64,000 bases of DNA from an uncultured Flavobacteriales bacterium (GTDB taxonomy: Bacteria > Bacteroidota > Bacteroidia > Flavobacteriales_D > Crocinitomicaceae), in contig CAJQPA010000008.1 in assembly GCA_905480145.1 (NCBI GenBank), forward strand, positions 94,015 to 158,014, given 5' to 3'. Position 1 is the stretch's first letter. Each line of letters starts with the position of its first letter. The translations under genes and the position numbers were made by a program. A model generated the notes under the pieces. It did not search any database. It was not told where the DNA came from and saw only the letters and a list, made by a program, of their open reading frames with translations. Below are positions 43,202-52,323 of the stretch, one piece after another.

Positions 43202-44845
43202 ATGGCAATTTCGAAGAAAGAATTAACATTCAATCAGAACGATGACGCAATGCGTCTTAAAATTTCTGCTCTAGAAAGAGAATTAGAAACAATATACAAA
43301 GGTGGCGGCAAAGCTAGAATAGAAAAGCATCACGCCAAAGGAAAACTTACCGCAAGAGAAAGAATTGACTTATTGGTTGATAAAGACTCTGAGCGCATTG
43401 AAATTGGTGCGTTAGCAGGTTATAAAATGTATGAGGAACACGGTGGATGTCCTTCTGCCGGTGTAGTCACTATTATTGGGTATGTATCAGGCAAGCAGTG
43501 TGTAATTGTTGCAAATGATGCCACTGTAAAAGCTGGAGCTTGGTTTCCGATTACTGGAAAGAAAAACCTAAGAGCCCAAGAAATTGCAATGGAAAATCGA
43601 TTACCTATTATCTATTTGGTTGATTCTGCGGGGGTATACTTGCCTATGCAAGATGAAATTTTTCCGGACAAAGAGCATTTCGGACGTATTTTTAGAAACA
43701 ATGCAGTCATGAGCTCTCAAGGAATCGTTCAAATTTCAGCTGTTATGGGGTCATGTGTGGCAGGAGGAGCTTATCTTCCAATCATGTCAGACGAGTCATT
43801 GATTGTAAATAAAACTGGAACTATTTTCTTAGCTGGTTCTTACCTTGTTAAGGCTGCAATTGGAGAAAGTATTGATAACGAAACTTTGGGAGGTGCAACT
43901 ACCCATACAGAAATTTCAGGTGTTTGTGATTATGTTTCCGAAAGTGACGAAGATTGTTTATCAACGATTCGTGATTTAATGGACAAGGTTGGTTCTTCTG
44001 AAAATGCGGGTTTCAACCGAAAAGAAAGTAAAGCGCCTCTTCGCGACATAAAGGATGTGTATGGTATTCTTCCTGAAGACAGATCTAAACCATATATAGT
44101 TCAAGAGTTGATTAAATGCATGGTAGATGATTCTGAAATAAAGGAATACAAAGCTGATTATGGCAAATCAATCGTATGTGCTTATGCCCGAATAGATGGT
44201 TGGAGTGTTGGAATTGTTGCGAATCAGCGGGAGATTGTAAAGAATGCCAAAGGAGAAATGCAGTTCGGCGGAGTAATTTACTCTGACTCTGCAGATAAAT
44301 CGGCTCGTTTCATAATGAATTGTAACCAGAAAAATATTCCTTTGGTTTTCTTGCAAGATGTAACCGGATTCATGGTTGGTTCTAAAAGTGAACATGGAGG
44401 GATTATTAAAGATGGTGCCAAAATGGTAAGTGCCATGGCAAACTCTGTAGTTCCTAAATTTACAATTATTACAGGTAATTCATATGGAGCAGGTAATTAC
44501 GCCATGTGCGGTAAGGCATATGATCCAAGATTAATTGTTAGTTGGCCAACTGCGCAGCTAGCTGTAATGGGCGGAGCAGCTGCAGCAAAAGTTTTACTTC
44601 AAATTGAAGTTGCTTCTTTGAAGAAACTTGGGGAAGAAATAACACCCGAAAGAGAAAAAGAAATTTACAACACCATAAAAGATCGTTATGATGAGCAAAC
44701 TTCGCCTTATTATGCGGCAAGTCGCTTGTGGATAGATGCTATTATTGACCCAATTGAAACGAGAAAAGTAATTTCAATGGGAATAGAAATGGCAAATAAT
44801 AAACGAGCAGAAAAACCATATAACGTTGGTGTAATTCAAACTTGA
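43202..44845 (+). CDS. Acyl-CoA carboxylase, carboxyltransferase (beta) subunit
   Basis: 547 residues, a biotin-dependent carboxyltransferase of the propionyl/methylcrotonyl-CoA type: it moves CO2 from carboxybiotin to an acyl-CoA. Motifs are HAKGKLTARERIDLL (N-half), VVTIIGYVSGKQCVIVANDATVKAG, LVDSAGVYLPMQDEIFPD, and in the C-half FLQDVTGFMVG with GNSYGAGNYAMCGKAYDPRL and WPTAQLAVMGG. The LPMQDEIFPDKEHFGR stretch is typical of the methylcrotonyl-type clade. No biotin carboxylase subunit is adjacent. It starts an operon with a GNAT enzyme and an M13 peptidase. Confidence 0.92.
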   Translation: MAISKKELTFNQNDDAMRLKISALERELETIYKGGGKARIEKHHAKGKLTARERIDLLVDKDSERIEIGALAGYKMYEEHGGCPSAGVVTIIGYVSGKQCVIVANDATVKAGAWFPITGKKNLRAQEIAMENRLPIIYLVDSAGVYLPMQDEIFPDKEHFGRIFRNNAVMSSQGIVQISAVMGSCVAGGAYLPIMSDESLIVNKTGTIFLAGSYLVKAAIGESIDNETLGGATTHTEISGVCDYVSESDEDCLSTIRDLMDKVGSSENAGFNRKESKAPLRDIKDVYGILPEDRSKPYIVQELIKCMVDDSEIKEYKADYGKSIVCAYARIDGWSVGIVANQREIVKNAKGEMQFGGVIYSDSADKSARFIMNCNQKNIPLVFLQDVTGFMVGSKSEHGGIIKDGAKMVSAMANSVVPKFTIITGNSYGAGNYAMCGKAYDPRLIVSWPTAQLAVMGGAAAAKVLLQIEVASLKKLGEEITPEREKEIYNTIKDRYDEQTSPYYAASRLWIDAIIDPIETRKVISMGIEMANNKRAEKPYNVGVIQT

Positions 44846-44868
44846 TAAATAAAAAAGGAAATAACTAT

Positions 44869-45327
44869 ATGAACTTAAACTGGCAGATCAAACCATACAG
44901 TGAACTATCATTAAATGAATTTCATGATATCATTGAATTAAGAATAAATGTTTTCGTCGTAGAGCAAAATTGCCCCTATCCTGAATTAGATGGGAAAGAC
45001 AAAAAATCTTACCATGTTGTTTGTAGGGATGGAATGGGAAATCTAGCCGCAACTGCAAGAATAGTACCACCTGGTCTATCGTATGACACGCCATCGATTG
45101 GAAGAGTCGTGATTGCTGAATCACTTCGTGGAACAGGAAAGGGACATGAATTGATGGAGAAATGCGTTGCTTATTGCATACAAGAATTTGGAGACGGCAC
45201 GATAACAATATCAGCACAAAAGCATTTAGAGAATTATTATAAGTCGCATAATTTTAAATCAACCGGAAAAGAGTACTTGGAAGATGGAATACCACATGTC
45301 CAAATGACTTACACTCCTAAAAAATAA
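44869..45327 (+). CDS. GNAT acetyltransferase, ElaA type
   Basis: 152 residues. ElaA-like GNAT pattern: WQIKPYSELSLNEFHDIIELRINVFVVEQNCPYPELDGKD, then a SIGRVVIAESLRGTGKGHELM acetyl-CoA loop and an AQKHLENYYKSHNFKSTGKEYLEDGIPHVQM tail. The substrate is unknown. ATG 44869 is chosen; an in-frame TTG at 44842 overlaps the end of the preceding gene and adds atypical residues. It is 23 bp after the carboxyltransferase and 4 bp before the M13 peptidase. Confidence 0.92.
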   Translation: MNLNWQIKPYSELSLNEFHDIIELRINVFVVEQNCPYPELDGKDKKSYHVVCRDGMGNLAATARIVPPGLSYDTPSIGRVVIAESLRGTGKGHELMEKCVAYCIQEFGDGTITISAQKHLENYYKSHNFKSTGKEYLEDGIPHVQMTYTPKK

Positions 45328-45331
45328 CAAT

Positions 45332-47401
45332 ATGAATAAAATACTACTCCCCCTAGCATCCGTGTTAATTCTTTCAGCATGCGATACTTCAAAAGAGATT
45401 ATTGAAGAAGTTGCAACTGAAACCATAGAAACCGTCGGTGCTTCAACAAGCAGTCAGACCATTGATTTAGACTATTTAAATACATCAATAGCACCACAAG
45501 ATGACTTTTTTGAGTTTTCAAATGGAACATGGCTTAAAGAAAATCCAGTTCCAGCTTCTGAATCAACATGGGGAAGTTTTAATGAGTTGGACCAAAACAA
45601 CAAGAAGAAACTAACTACCTTATTAAAAGAGGCAAAAGCGATTGGTGGTGCACAAGGCACAATGAATCAGATTTTGGGCGACTACTATAGCGCTTTCATG
45701 AATATGGATTTGAGAAACGAAGTCGGAATTAAGGCTATTTCTGGTGATTTAGAATTAATTGAAAATATCTCTTCCAAAAAACAATTGCCATCAATTATTG
45801 CTGAGCATCACAACGTTGGAATAGGTTCTCTTTTTGGATTTGGTGTGGGGCAAGACTTAATGGACATTGATAATAATGCAGTATATTTTGGTCAAGGTGG
45901 AATTGGACTTCCAAATAAAGATTATTATTCAGCTGAAGATAAAGCTGATATTCTTCAAAAATATGAGGTACACATTACAATCATGATGCAAATATTAGGA
46001 GAATCTATCAAAAACTCCCAAAAAATAGCTTCGTCAGTTGTTGATTTTGAAACACAATTAGCATCAGCAATGATGAGTCGCTCAGAAATGAGAGCTCCAG
46101 AAAAAACATATAATAAATTTTCAGCTAACAGCCTCTACGAAGAATTGGGACTATTTAATATGGAGCAATATATTGGTTCTATTGGAATCGCTGCTTTTGA
46201 TACTGTTATTGTTGGACAGCCAGATTATTTGAAAAAGATTTCTTCGATGATTGACAATGTAGAGTTATCAGATTGGAAAAACTACTTGAAATGGAAAACT
46301 TTAGATCACTATGCTGGTCATTTAAATGAAAATTTAGTGAACCAAAATTTTGAATTTTATGGCAAGGTCTTAACGGGTAAGTCAGAAATGAAGCCGATAA
46401 ACGATAGAGCTATTGAGGAAATTACAAACCAAGTTTTTGCTGAGCTATTGGGGAAGGCGTTTGTAGGGAGGCATTATTCAGATGTTGCCGCACAGCGAGT
46501 TAATACAATGGTTGACAACTTATTGATTGTTTTTGAAGAAAGAATCAATAATTTAGAATGGATGACTCCAACTACAAAAGAACAAGCATTAATCAAACTT
46601 AAATCAATTGGAAGAAAAATTGGATTCCCTAATGTCTGGGAAGATTTCAGCGCTTTAAACTTCAAGGCCGATAGCTACATTGGCAATATCAAAGAGGCTT
46701 CTCGTTTTGCTCAAAAACAAAATTTAGCGAAATTACATGAACCTGTAAACAAAGATGAATGGGGTATGCCTGCACACATGGTCAATGCTTACTATCATCC
46801 CTTGCTTAATGAAATTGCTTTTCCTGCTGGAATTATGCAAGCTCCATTCTTTAGTGAAAAATATGAAGATGCTGTAAATTACGGAAGAATAGGTATGGTT
46901 ATAGGTCATGAATTCACGCATGGATTTGATGATATGGGTTCTAAATTTGCTGCCGATGGTTCATTTACCAACTGGTGGTCTGCAGAAGATAGAACAGCTT
47001 TTGAGAAAAGAACTGGCAAATTAGGTGTAACATTCGAAGGTTTTTGCCCGATTGATGGACACTGTGTTAATTCAAGCTTAACTATGGGAGAAAACATTGC
47101 TGATCTCGGAGGTTTAACAATGGCCTATTACGCATATACAAGAACAGCAGAATTTAAATCTGGAATTCATCGAAAAGGTTATACCCCTGCTCAGCGTTTC
47201 TTTATCTCATATGCTCAACTCTGGAAAATTAATTATACCCAAGAAGAATTGAAAAATAGAATTGCAAATGACTCTCACTCTCCAGGTATGTACCGAGTGA
47301 ATGGACCATTAATGAATTGTCCAGAATTTTTCGAAGCCTTTAGCGTAAGACCTGAAAATGCAATGAGGAATCAGGAAGATAAGATTTCAAAAATCTGGTA
47401 G
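45332..47401 (+). CDS. M13 family zinc metallopeptidase (neprilysin/PepO-like), lipoprotein
   Basis: 689 residues with a lipoprotein signal (LILSAC, lipid Cys about 16), so probably outer-membrane or periplasmic. The N-terminal domain is helical; the zinc site is GHEFTHGFDD (H526, E527, H530), and MGENIADLGG about 60 residues later provides the third zinc ligand Glu and the family Asp. It ends in the usual IW. The catalytic His-Glu pair and all ligands are intact. It hydrolyses small peptides. A strong bidirectional terminator follows. Confidence 0.95.
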   Translation: MNKILLPLASVLILSACDTSKEIIEEVATETIETVGASTSSQTIDLDYLNTSIAPQDDFFEFSNGTWLKENPVPASESTWGSFNELDQNNKKKLTTLLKEAKAIGGAQGTMNQILGDYYSAFMNMDLRNEVGIKAISGDLELIENISSKKQLPSIIAEHHNVGIGSLFGFGVGQDLMDIDNNAVYFGQGGIGLPNKDYYSAEDKADILQKYEVHITIMMQILGESIKNSQKIASSVVDFETQLASAMMSRSEMRAPEKTYNKFSANSLYEELGLFNMEQYIGSIGIAAFDTVIVGQPDYLKKISSMIDNVELSDWKNYLKWKTLDHYAGHLNENLVNQNFEFYGKVLTGKSEMKPINDRAIEEITNQVFAELLGKAFVGRHYSDVAAQRVNTMVDNLLIVFEERINNLEWMTPTTKEQALIKLKSIGRKIGFPNVWEDFSALNFKADSYIGNIKEASRFAQKQNLAKLHEPVNKDEWGMPAHMVNAYYHPLLNEIAFPAGIMQAPFFSEKYEDAVNYGRIGMVIGHEFTHGFDDMGSKFAADGSFTNWWSAEDRTAFEKRTGKLGVTFEGFCPIDGHCVNSSLTMGENIADLGGLTMAYYAYTRTAEFKSGIHRKGYTPAQRFFISYAQLWKINYTQEELKNRIANDSHSPGMYRVNGPLMNCPEFFEAFSVRPENAMRNQEDKISKIW

Positions 47402-47419
47402 AAAAACAAACTAAATAAA

Positions 47420-47447
47420 AAAAGTCCCAATTTGCATTGGGACTTTT
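47420..47447. terminator. Bidirectional terminator between the M13 peptidase and a small gene
   Basis: Perfect 12-bp stem AAAAGTCCCAAT/ATTGGGACTTTT with a 4-base loop (TTGC). T-runs on both sides let it serve the peptidase on the plus strand and the 50-residue gene on the minus strand. Confidence 0.85.
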
Positions 47448-47450
47448 TTA

Positions 47451-47603
47451 TTAATTTAAATTGATTAACAATCTCTTGTTTTTTTTAAGCTTCTTCACTT
47501 CTATTGATTTACTATAATTGAGTATAGTTAGAAGAGTTGAGCTGTTTGGTGCAAGTTTAAACTCTTTTACGGGAGCAGTATTCTCAGTGTATGTTTTTGA
47601 CAT
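47451..47603 (-). CDS. Small protein of 50 residues with NYSKSIEV motif
   Basis: A 50-residue polar protein (start MSKTYTENTAPVKEF, end KRLLINLN). The middle segment PNSSTLLTILNYSKSIEV resembles a class of very short Bacteroidota proteins I recall carrying a (L/I)-x-(Y/F)-S-K-(S/A)-(L/I) element after a short N-terminal arm; this is recollection, not a search. Its stop lies just 3 bp past the bidirectional terminator on the minus strand, as expected for a real gene. A near-consensus TATTATTTG ends 3 nt before ATG 47603. Function unknown. Confidence 0.6.
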   Translation of the reverse strand: MSKTYTENTAPVKEFKLAPNSSTLLTILNYSKSIEVKKLKKNKRLLINLN

Positions 47604-47778
47604 AGGCAAATAATATTTGAGTTCATATACTAATCTAACGTGAACATTTAAAGAATATTATATATTGATATTAGTTAATTGAAAAAGCTTTACATGTTAA
47701 TCAAAATTAATGACTTGGATAGCTGAAATAATTTCAATTAGCGATTAAAAGGTATTACTTATAATCAAGACTGCAAAC
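47604..47778. other. Intergenic region with no recognised feature
   Basis: 175 bp upstream of the 50-residue gene and downstream of the VWA gene. AT-rich; no ORF longer than about 10 codons, no clear hairpin. Confidence 0.5.
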
Positions 47779-49851
47779 TCAATAAGTACCGCCCTGCCTG
47801 CGGATAAACCATTCTCCACCTAACATTAATATCAAAAGTCCGCACAACCACTTCCAGTCCACAAGGTCATCAAAATTAGACTCTTCGTAGGTGATGTTGA
47901 CAATATCTTTTCTCTTTTCAATGTCAGAAATCAACTTATCCAATTGGTTCAAAGTATAGAACCCACCATTACTGTTTTTTGCAATCTGATTCAGGACATT
48001 ATGATTCGCATTGGATGACAGTGCTTCTAATGAGATGTCCTCAACTACAAAGACTCCCGTTTTATTGTATGACTTTCCATTGTGTTTTGTTGAAGCCTCA
48101 AAAGAATATTTTCCAGGGGTTAATTTCCCAATCGATAGAACATAGCTATTACCTATTTTAGCGAACTCATAATTTAATTTGTCCTTCCCTTCTCTGGACA
48201 GTTTTAGTGAAATAGCTGGGCTTATTATTTGTTCGAATGATTCATTATAAAAAGCAGCATTTATCACTACATCTTTTGTGGATAAATATCTTTTTGGCAA
48301 AGTAATTCTCAAAGGCTCATTGTTTCTTTGAACAATCAAGTATTGGGTTATTTTTTGAATTAACTCATTAAAAGCTTTCGTATTTTTGAACTCCAGAAAA
48401 TCAAGCATTCTCCAGCGCCAAAGCCCCTCGCCAATTAACACACCATATTTTCTATTCTGTTTCTTTCCAAAGAAAAGAATTGGGTCTTTTTTCGTGACAG
48501 CTCCAATCTTTTGTGATATCATAACTGTTCCACTAGTTGTTGATATTTCACCAAAACGAACTGACAATGGCGGCCACTTCTGAATACTCCTCTTTAGTTC
48601 ATCAGACACTTCAAACATTTGGAACTCATTATTTAAAGAAGCTTGGACTTCATCTACCCTTTGACCTGATGGATATTTTAAGCCGAGATTCACAGCCTTC
48701 ACAAAGTCAGTACTTGTTTGACTGCCAAATATATAAAGTATAGGTGTTGCAGAATTTTCTATTTTCTCATTCAATAGTCTTTCTTCCATCGTTGGGTTAT
48801 GGACTATAACTAAAGAAATATCATTCAACTCTCCACTCCATTCTGATGTCAGCTTGGATTCAACTTCAATGTTGTCGTCTTTCTCTAATTCTTGACGAAT
48901 AGCGGTGATGTCAGGATGAGGAGCTTTAGCTAGAAGCAATACTTTGCTCCTGGAGTCAATTACCTCTAGGTAGAATTTACGTGAATTATTCTCATATGAT
49001 GACTCGTTCTCAACATCATCGAGTTTCACTGTATATTCAACAAAACCTACTTCATTCGCTTCTAGCTCAAAAAGAATACTTTTAAAATCAATTTCATTTT
49101 CTCCATAATTAATGATTTCTTCCTTTATTCTCTTATCGCCCTTCCAAATAGATACTTTCGAAGAAGTTCCAGCCATTCTATGCGCTTCTATATTAATATC
49201 AATAGGGAATTTGTTTTTATAAAAAGCAATATTATTGACAGCAACATTACGGACAAATTGATCTCGCTTAACAATTGTATCACCAACACCAACCGTGAAG
49301 ATTGGTGTTAATTCAATTTTTTTCGAAGCATAAACAGGACTTACGCCAGAATTGAAATTGCCATCACTGATAAAACATACCCCGCCAACATTACTATTAT
49401 AATACTTCTCATAGATATATTTAAAACCTTCATTGAGGTTCGATTCTAATGATTCGTAATTGGGTTTTCCCGATATTACTTCTTTACCAACTTGAATGTT
49501 TTCAAATTGGAATCGATCACCAAACCTATTCTTTAATTCACCATTAAACTTTTCAATGGAGTTCGCAACCAAGTTACTGTCTTTATAGTTTAACATTGAA
49601 GAAGAATTATCTACAAGTGTTATAAATACTGGTTTTTCTGTTTTATACTCTTTGTGTTCTAAAATTATTCCAAAAAGCAGAAGACCTAGAACAAAAAGAG
49701 AACAAGCCCTCAGGGATACAAGTATCCATTTCTTTTTTTTAGAAAACTCTGTCAATTGTTTCTGCTTATAATAGAAATAATAGGCGATTATAAAAGCTGC
49801 AACTCCCAAAGGAATCAGCAACCATATCGATATGTCAGAAAAGAATTTCAA
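47779..49851 (-). CDS. Membrane-anchored von Willebrand factor A (VWA) domain protein
   Basis: 690 residues. Two N-terminal helices (about 8-27 and 41-62), then a VWA domain with an intact metal site DNSSSM (D81, S83, S85) and a FISDGNFNSG later. A beta-rich middle region follows, and a C-terminal helix (WLCGLLILMLGGEWFIRR). This is the layout of BatA/BatB-like or larger VWA proteins of Bacteroidota, but no MoxR ATPase or other Bat genes are adjacent. The start is TTG 49851, the only start that gives MKFFSDISIWLLIPLG; no upstream in-frame ATG exists. Role unknown; surface or periplasmic protein binding is likely. Confidence 0.85.
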   Translation of the reverse strand: MKFFSDISIWLLIPLGVAAFIIAYYFYYKQKQLTEFSKKKKWILVSLRACSLFVLGLLLFGIILEHKEYKTEKPVFITLVDNSSSMLNYKDSNLVANSIEKFNGELKNRFGDRFQFENIQVGKEVISGKPNYESLESNLNEGFKYIYEKYYNSNVGGVCFISDGNFNSGVSPVYASKKIELTPIFTVGVGDTIVKRDQFVRNVAVNNIAFYKNKFPIDINIEAHRMAGTSSKVSIWKGDKRIKEEIINYGENEIDFKSILFELEANEVGFVEYTVKLDDVENESSYENNSRKFYLEVIDSRSKVLLLAKAPHPDITAIRQELEKDDNIEVESKLTSEWSGELNDISLVIVHNPTMEERLLNEKIENSATPILYIFGSQTSTDFVKAVNLGLKYPSGQRVDEVQASLNNEFQMFEVSDELKRSIQKWPPLSVRFGEISTTSGTVMISQKIGAVTKKDPILFFGKKQNRKYGVLIGEGLWRWRMLDFLEFKNTKAFNELIQKITQYLIVQRNNEPLRITLPKRYLSTKDVVINAAFYNESFEQIISPAISLKLSREGKDKLNYEFAKIGNSYVLSIGKLTPGKYSFEASTKHNGKSYNKTGVFVVEDISLEALSSNANHNVLNQIAKNSNGGFYTLNQLDKLISDIEKRKDIVNITYEESNFDDLVDWKWLCGLLILMLGGEWFIRRQGGTY

Positions 49852-49924
49852 TGTGACACGAAAATAATAAACTCAAAGGATATATTGGCTTAATTATTAA
49901 CTCCAATAAAGATGTAAATAAAAA

Positions 49925-49948
49925 AACCACACTCTTTCGAATGTGGTT
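49925..49948 (-). terminator. Rho-independent terminator of the DUF3078 gene
   Basis: Seven-bp stem AACCACA/TGTGGTT with a 10-base loop, followed by a run of Ts on the minus strand, 27 bp after the stop. Confidence 0.75.
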
Positions 49949-49975
49949 CTAATCTATTAAATACACTTCTATCGC

Positions 49976-50890
49976 TTAGTTCTTCATTGTATGCGTTAAT
50001 CCTACCCCAAGAACAGACTTAAATTGAGTTCTTGGTCCAAAACCTTTGGCATCTCTTATATTAATATCATGATCATAAATCAATGTCCAATTCAATGAAG
50101 CAGAGAACCAATTATTTACTTTAAAGTCAAATATAATATCTGCATTAACATCAATATTTTGAGGGTTGTCAACATAATTAGAAAACAATTCAACTTGTGA
50201 CTTCATGAAAATATTCTTCGCTAACTCTTTATCATACTTTACTCTCAAATATGCACCAAACTCACCTCTAAATTTTTTACCGGCGATATAAACACCCGCA
50301 TCATCCAAATAAGCCGCATCAACTCCAAAAGAACCTGCATCTGCAAGCGTTCTATCTTGAACAAATGTCATTTTCGATGCTAACGGAGAAATAAAGAATG
50401 AGAAATTTTCATTTGGTGTATAATCCAAACCAAGAGCTAAGGTTAAATAACCAGGAACCATAAACTTAGATGTTCTTTTGGTCAAACCATCGTCAGGAAC
50501 ACCATCCATAAATTGTGTCTTAAATGAACCGAGTAAAGAGTAATACCAAGCTTTTTTCATTCTATATCCAAAATTCGATGCAATATCAATTTTGTCATCT
50601 GTCTTTACCAATCCCTTTGGAGAGCCTGCAGCAAGATAATCTATCCCACCTAAGGCAAGAGCCAAATCACTGTCCCATTTCATATCTCCTTTAAGAAATT
50701 TAGCGGAAGCATTTATAGAGCCAATGGCAGAAATATTATCTGATCCACCAGCATTCCAATTGACAAAAGAAGACTGTGTTCCTTTTAAACCATAGATCGC
50801 TTTTAAATTCCAATTTGAAGTGGAATCAGTTTGCCCAAAGCTCAATGAAGTATACATCATTAAAATGGCAGATAGTAAAATTCTTTTCAT
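49976..50890 (-). CDS. DUF3078 outer-membrane beta-barrel protein
   Basis: 304 residues with a signal peptide (ends SFGQ, about 19). The mature part is made of amphipathic strands, starting with WNLKAIYGLKGTQSSFVNWNAGGSDNISAIGSINASA, the DUF3078 signature, and ending LIYDHDINIRDAKGFGPRTQFKSVLGVGLTHTMK. Function unknown; probably a small outer-membrane barrel. It has its own TAATTTTG box and terminator, so it is a single-gene unit. Confidence 0.88.
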   Translation of the reverse strand: MKRILLSAILMMYTSLSFGQTDSTSNWNLKAIYGLKGTQSSFVNWNAGGSDNISAIGSINASAKFLKGDMKWDSDLALALGGIDYLAAGSPKGLVKTDDKIDIASNFGYRMKKAWYYSLLGSFKTQFMDGVPDDGLTKRTSKFMVPGYLTLALGLDYTPNENFSFFISPLASKMTFVQDRTLADAGSFGVDAAYLDDAGVYIAGKKFRGEFGAYLRVKYDKELAKNIFMKSQVELFSNYVDNPQNIDVNADIIFDFKVNNWFSASLNWTLIYDHDINIRDAKGFGPRTQFKSVLGVGLTHTMKN

Positions 50891-50911
50891 AATATATTAT
50901 CTTTTTTTTTA

Positions 50912-50919
50912 CAAAATTA
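50912..50919 (-). promoter_or_regulatory. -7 promoter box of the DUF3078 gene
   Basis: TAATTTTG on the minus strand, 21 bases before ATG 50890. Confidence 0.45.
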
Positions 50920-51016
50920 GTTTTCCTTCATCAATTGCTATTTATTTAACAAAAAAATAGCATTTCAATTCTTACCTTTCCCGTTAGAAGAAACTTTATA
51001 ATCTCTTAAAAAATGG

Positions 51017-51024
51017 TATTTTTG
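51017..51024 (+). promoter_or_regulatory. -7 promoter box of the thiolase gene
   Basis: TATTTTTG, 27 bases before ATG 51052. Confidence 0.45.
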
Positions 51025-51051
51025 TATTCGAATTATTAAAATAACTAGAAA

Positions 51052-52230
51052 ATGAATAAAGACATATACATCGTAGCCGCAGTAAGAACACCAATAGGAA
51101 GTTTTGGCGGATCACTATCAACAGTTCCAGCCCCAAAATTAGGTGCCGCAGCAATTTCAGGAGCTATTGCTAAAGCTGGCATATCAGCTGATTCTATTGA
51201 AGAAGTTTTCATGGGGAATGTTCTGCAAGCGAATACAGGTCAAGCACCTGCTCGTCAAGCAGCAATTTTTGCGGGTATATCAAATGATGTGCCTTGCACA
51301 ACGGTTAATAAAGTATGTGCTTCTGGAATGAAAGCAATAAGCTTAGCAGCTCAATCAATTTTAGCCGGTGACAATGAAGTTGTTGTCGCAGGTGGAATGG
51401 AAAATATGAGTATGGTTCCTCATTATCAGAACGCAAGAAACGCTACTAAATTAGGAGACATAAAAGTAATTGATGGATTAGTGAAAGATGGATTAACGGA
51501 TGTTTACAATAAAGTTCATATGGGTGTTTGTGCCGATAAATGTGCTACTGAAAACAACATTAGCCGTGAAGATCAAGATAATTTTGCCATTGAGTCATAC
51601 AAAAGATCAGCAGCAGCTTGGGCAGCAGGTAAGTTTGACAATGAAATTGTTCCTGTAGAAGTTCCTCAAAGACGCGGAGATGCTCTTGTTATTTCTACAG
51701 ATGAAGAGTTTTCAAATGTCAAACTAGAAAAAATACCGCAATTACGAGCTGTGTTCACGAAAGAAGGTACTGTAACAGCTGCAAATGCTTCAACATTAAA
51801 TGACGGTGCATCAGCATTAATTTTAATGACGAAAGAAAAAGTCGAAGAGTTGGATGTTACACCAATTGCCAAATTGGTAGGATATGGTGACGCGGCTCAT
51901 GAGCCAGAATGGTTTACAACTGCGCCTTCAAAAGCTGTTCCAGTAGCACTAAAGAAAGCTAATTTAACGATTGCTGATATTGATTATTGGGAACTAAACG
52001 AAGCATTTTCTGTGGTAGGTATTGTAAACACACAGAAATTAGGATTAGATTCAGCCAAAGTTGATGTCAACGGTGGTGCTGTTTCTTTAGGCCATCCTCT
52101 AGGAAATAGTGGCTCTAGAATAATTGTAACATTAATCAATGTTTTGAAACAAAACGGAGGTAAATATGGTGCTGCCGGAATTTGTAACGGTGGCGGTGGT
52201 GCCTCTGCAATGGTAATTGAGAATATCTAA
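51052..52230 (+). CDS. Acetyl-CoA C-acyltransferase (thiolase)
   Basis: 392 residues; condenses or cleaves acetoacetyl-CoA or longer 3-ketoacyl-CoA. All catalytic residues are present: Cys in TTVNKVCASGMKA (about residue 89), His in NGGAVSLGHPLGNSG, and Cys in GICNGGGGASAMV near the C-terminus. Length and motifs fit an acetyl-CoA acetyltransferase. It could complete leucine degradation with the HMG-CoA lyase-like gene and the carboxyltransferase elsewhere in the window, but these are in separate units. A strong hairpin terminator follows. Confidence 0.95.
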   Translation: MNKDIYIVAAVRTPIGSFGGSLSTVPAPKLGAAAISGAIAKAGISADSIEEVFMGNVLQANTGQAPARQAAIFAGISNDVPCTTVNKVCASGMKAISLAAQSILAGDNEVVVAGGMENMSMVPHYQNARNATKLGDIKVIDGLVKDGLTDVYNKVHMGVCADKCATENNISREDQDNFAIESYKRSAAAWAAGKFDNEIVPVEVPQRRGDALVISTDEEFSNVKLEKIPQLRAVFTKEGTVTAANASTLNDGASALILMTKEKVEELDVTPIAKLVGYGDAAHEPEWFTTAPSKAVPVALKKANLTIADIDYWELNEAFSVVGIVNTQKLGLDSAKVDVNGGAVSLGHPLGNSGSRIIVTLINVLKQNGGKYGAAGICNGGGGASAMVIENI

Positions 52231-52248
52231 AACCAATTAAAATTATTT

Positions 52249-52281
52249 AAAATAAGGGTTGACTATGTTAACCCTTATTTT
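52249..52281 (+). terminator. Rho-independent terminator of the thiolase gene
   Basis: Twelve-bp stem AAAATAAGGGTT/AACCCTTATTTT with a 9-base loop and a T-run, 19 bp after the stop. Confidence 0.85.
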
Positions 52282-52323
52282 TTTGCTCCAGTTTTCGTTT
52301 TGTATATTTAACAAATCATAAAA

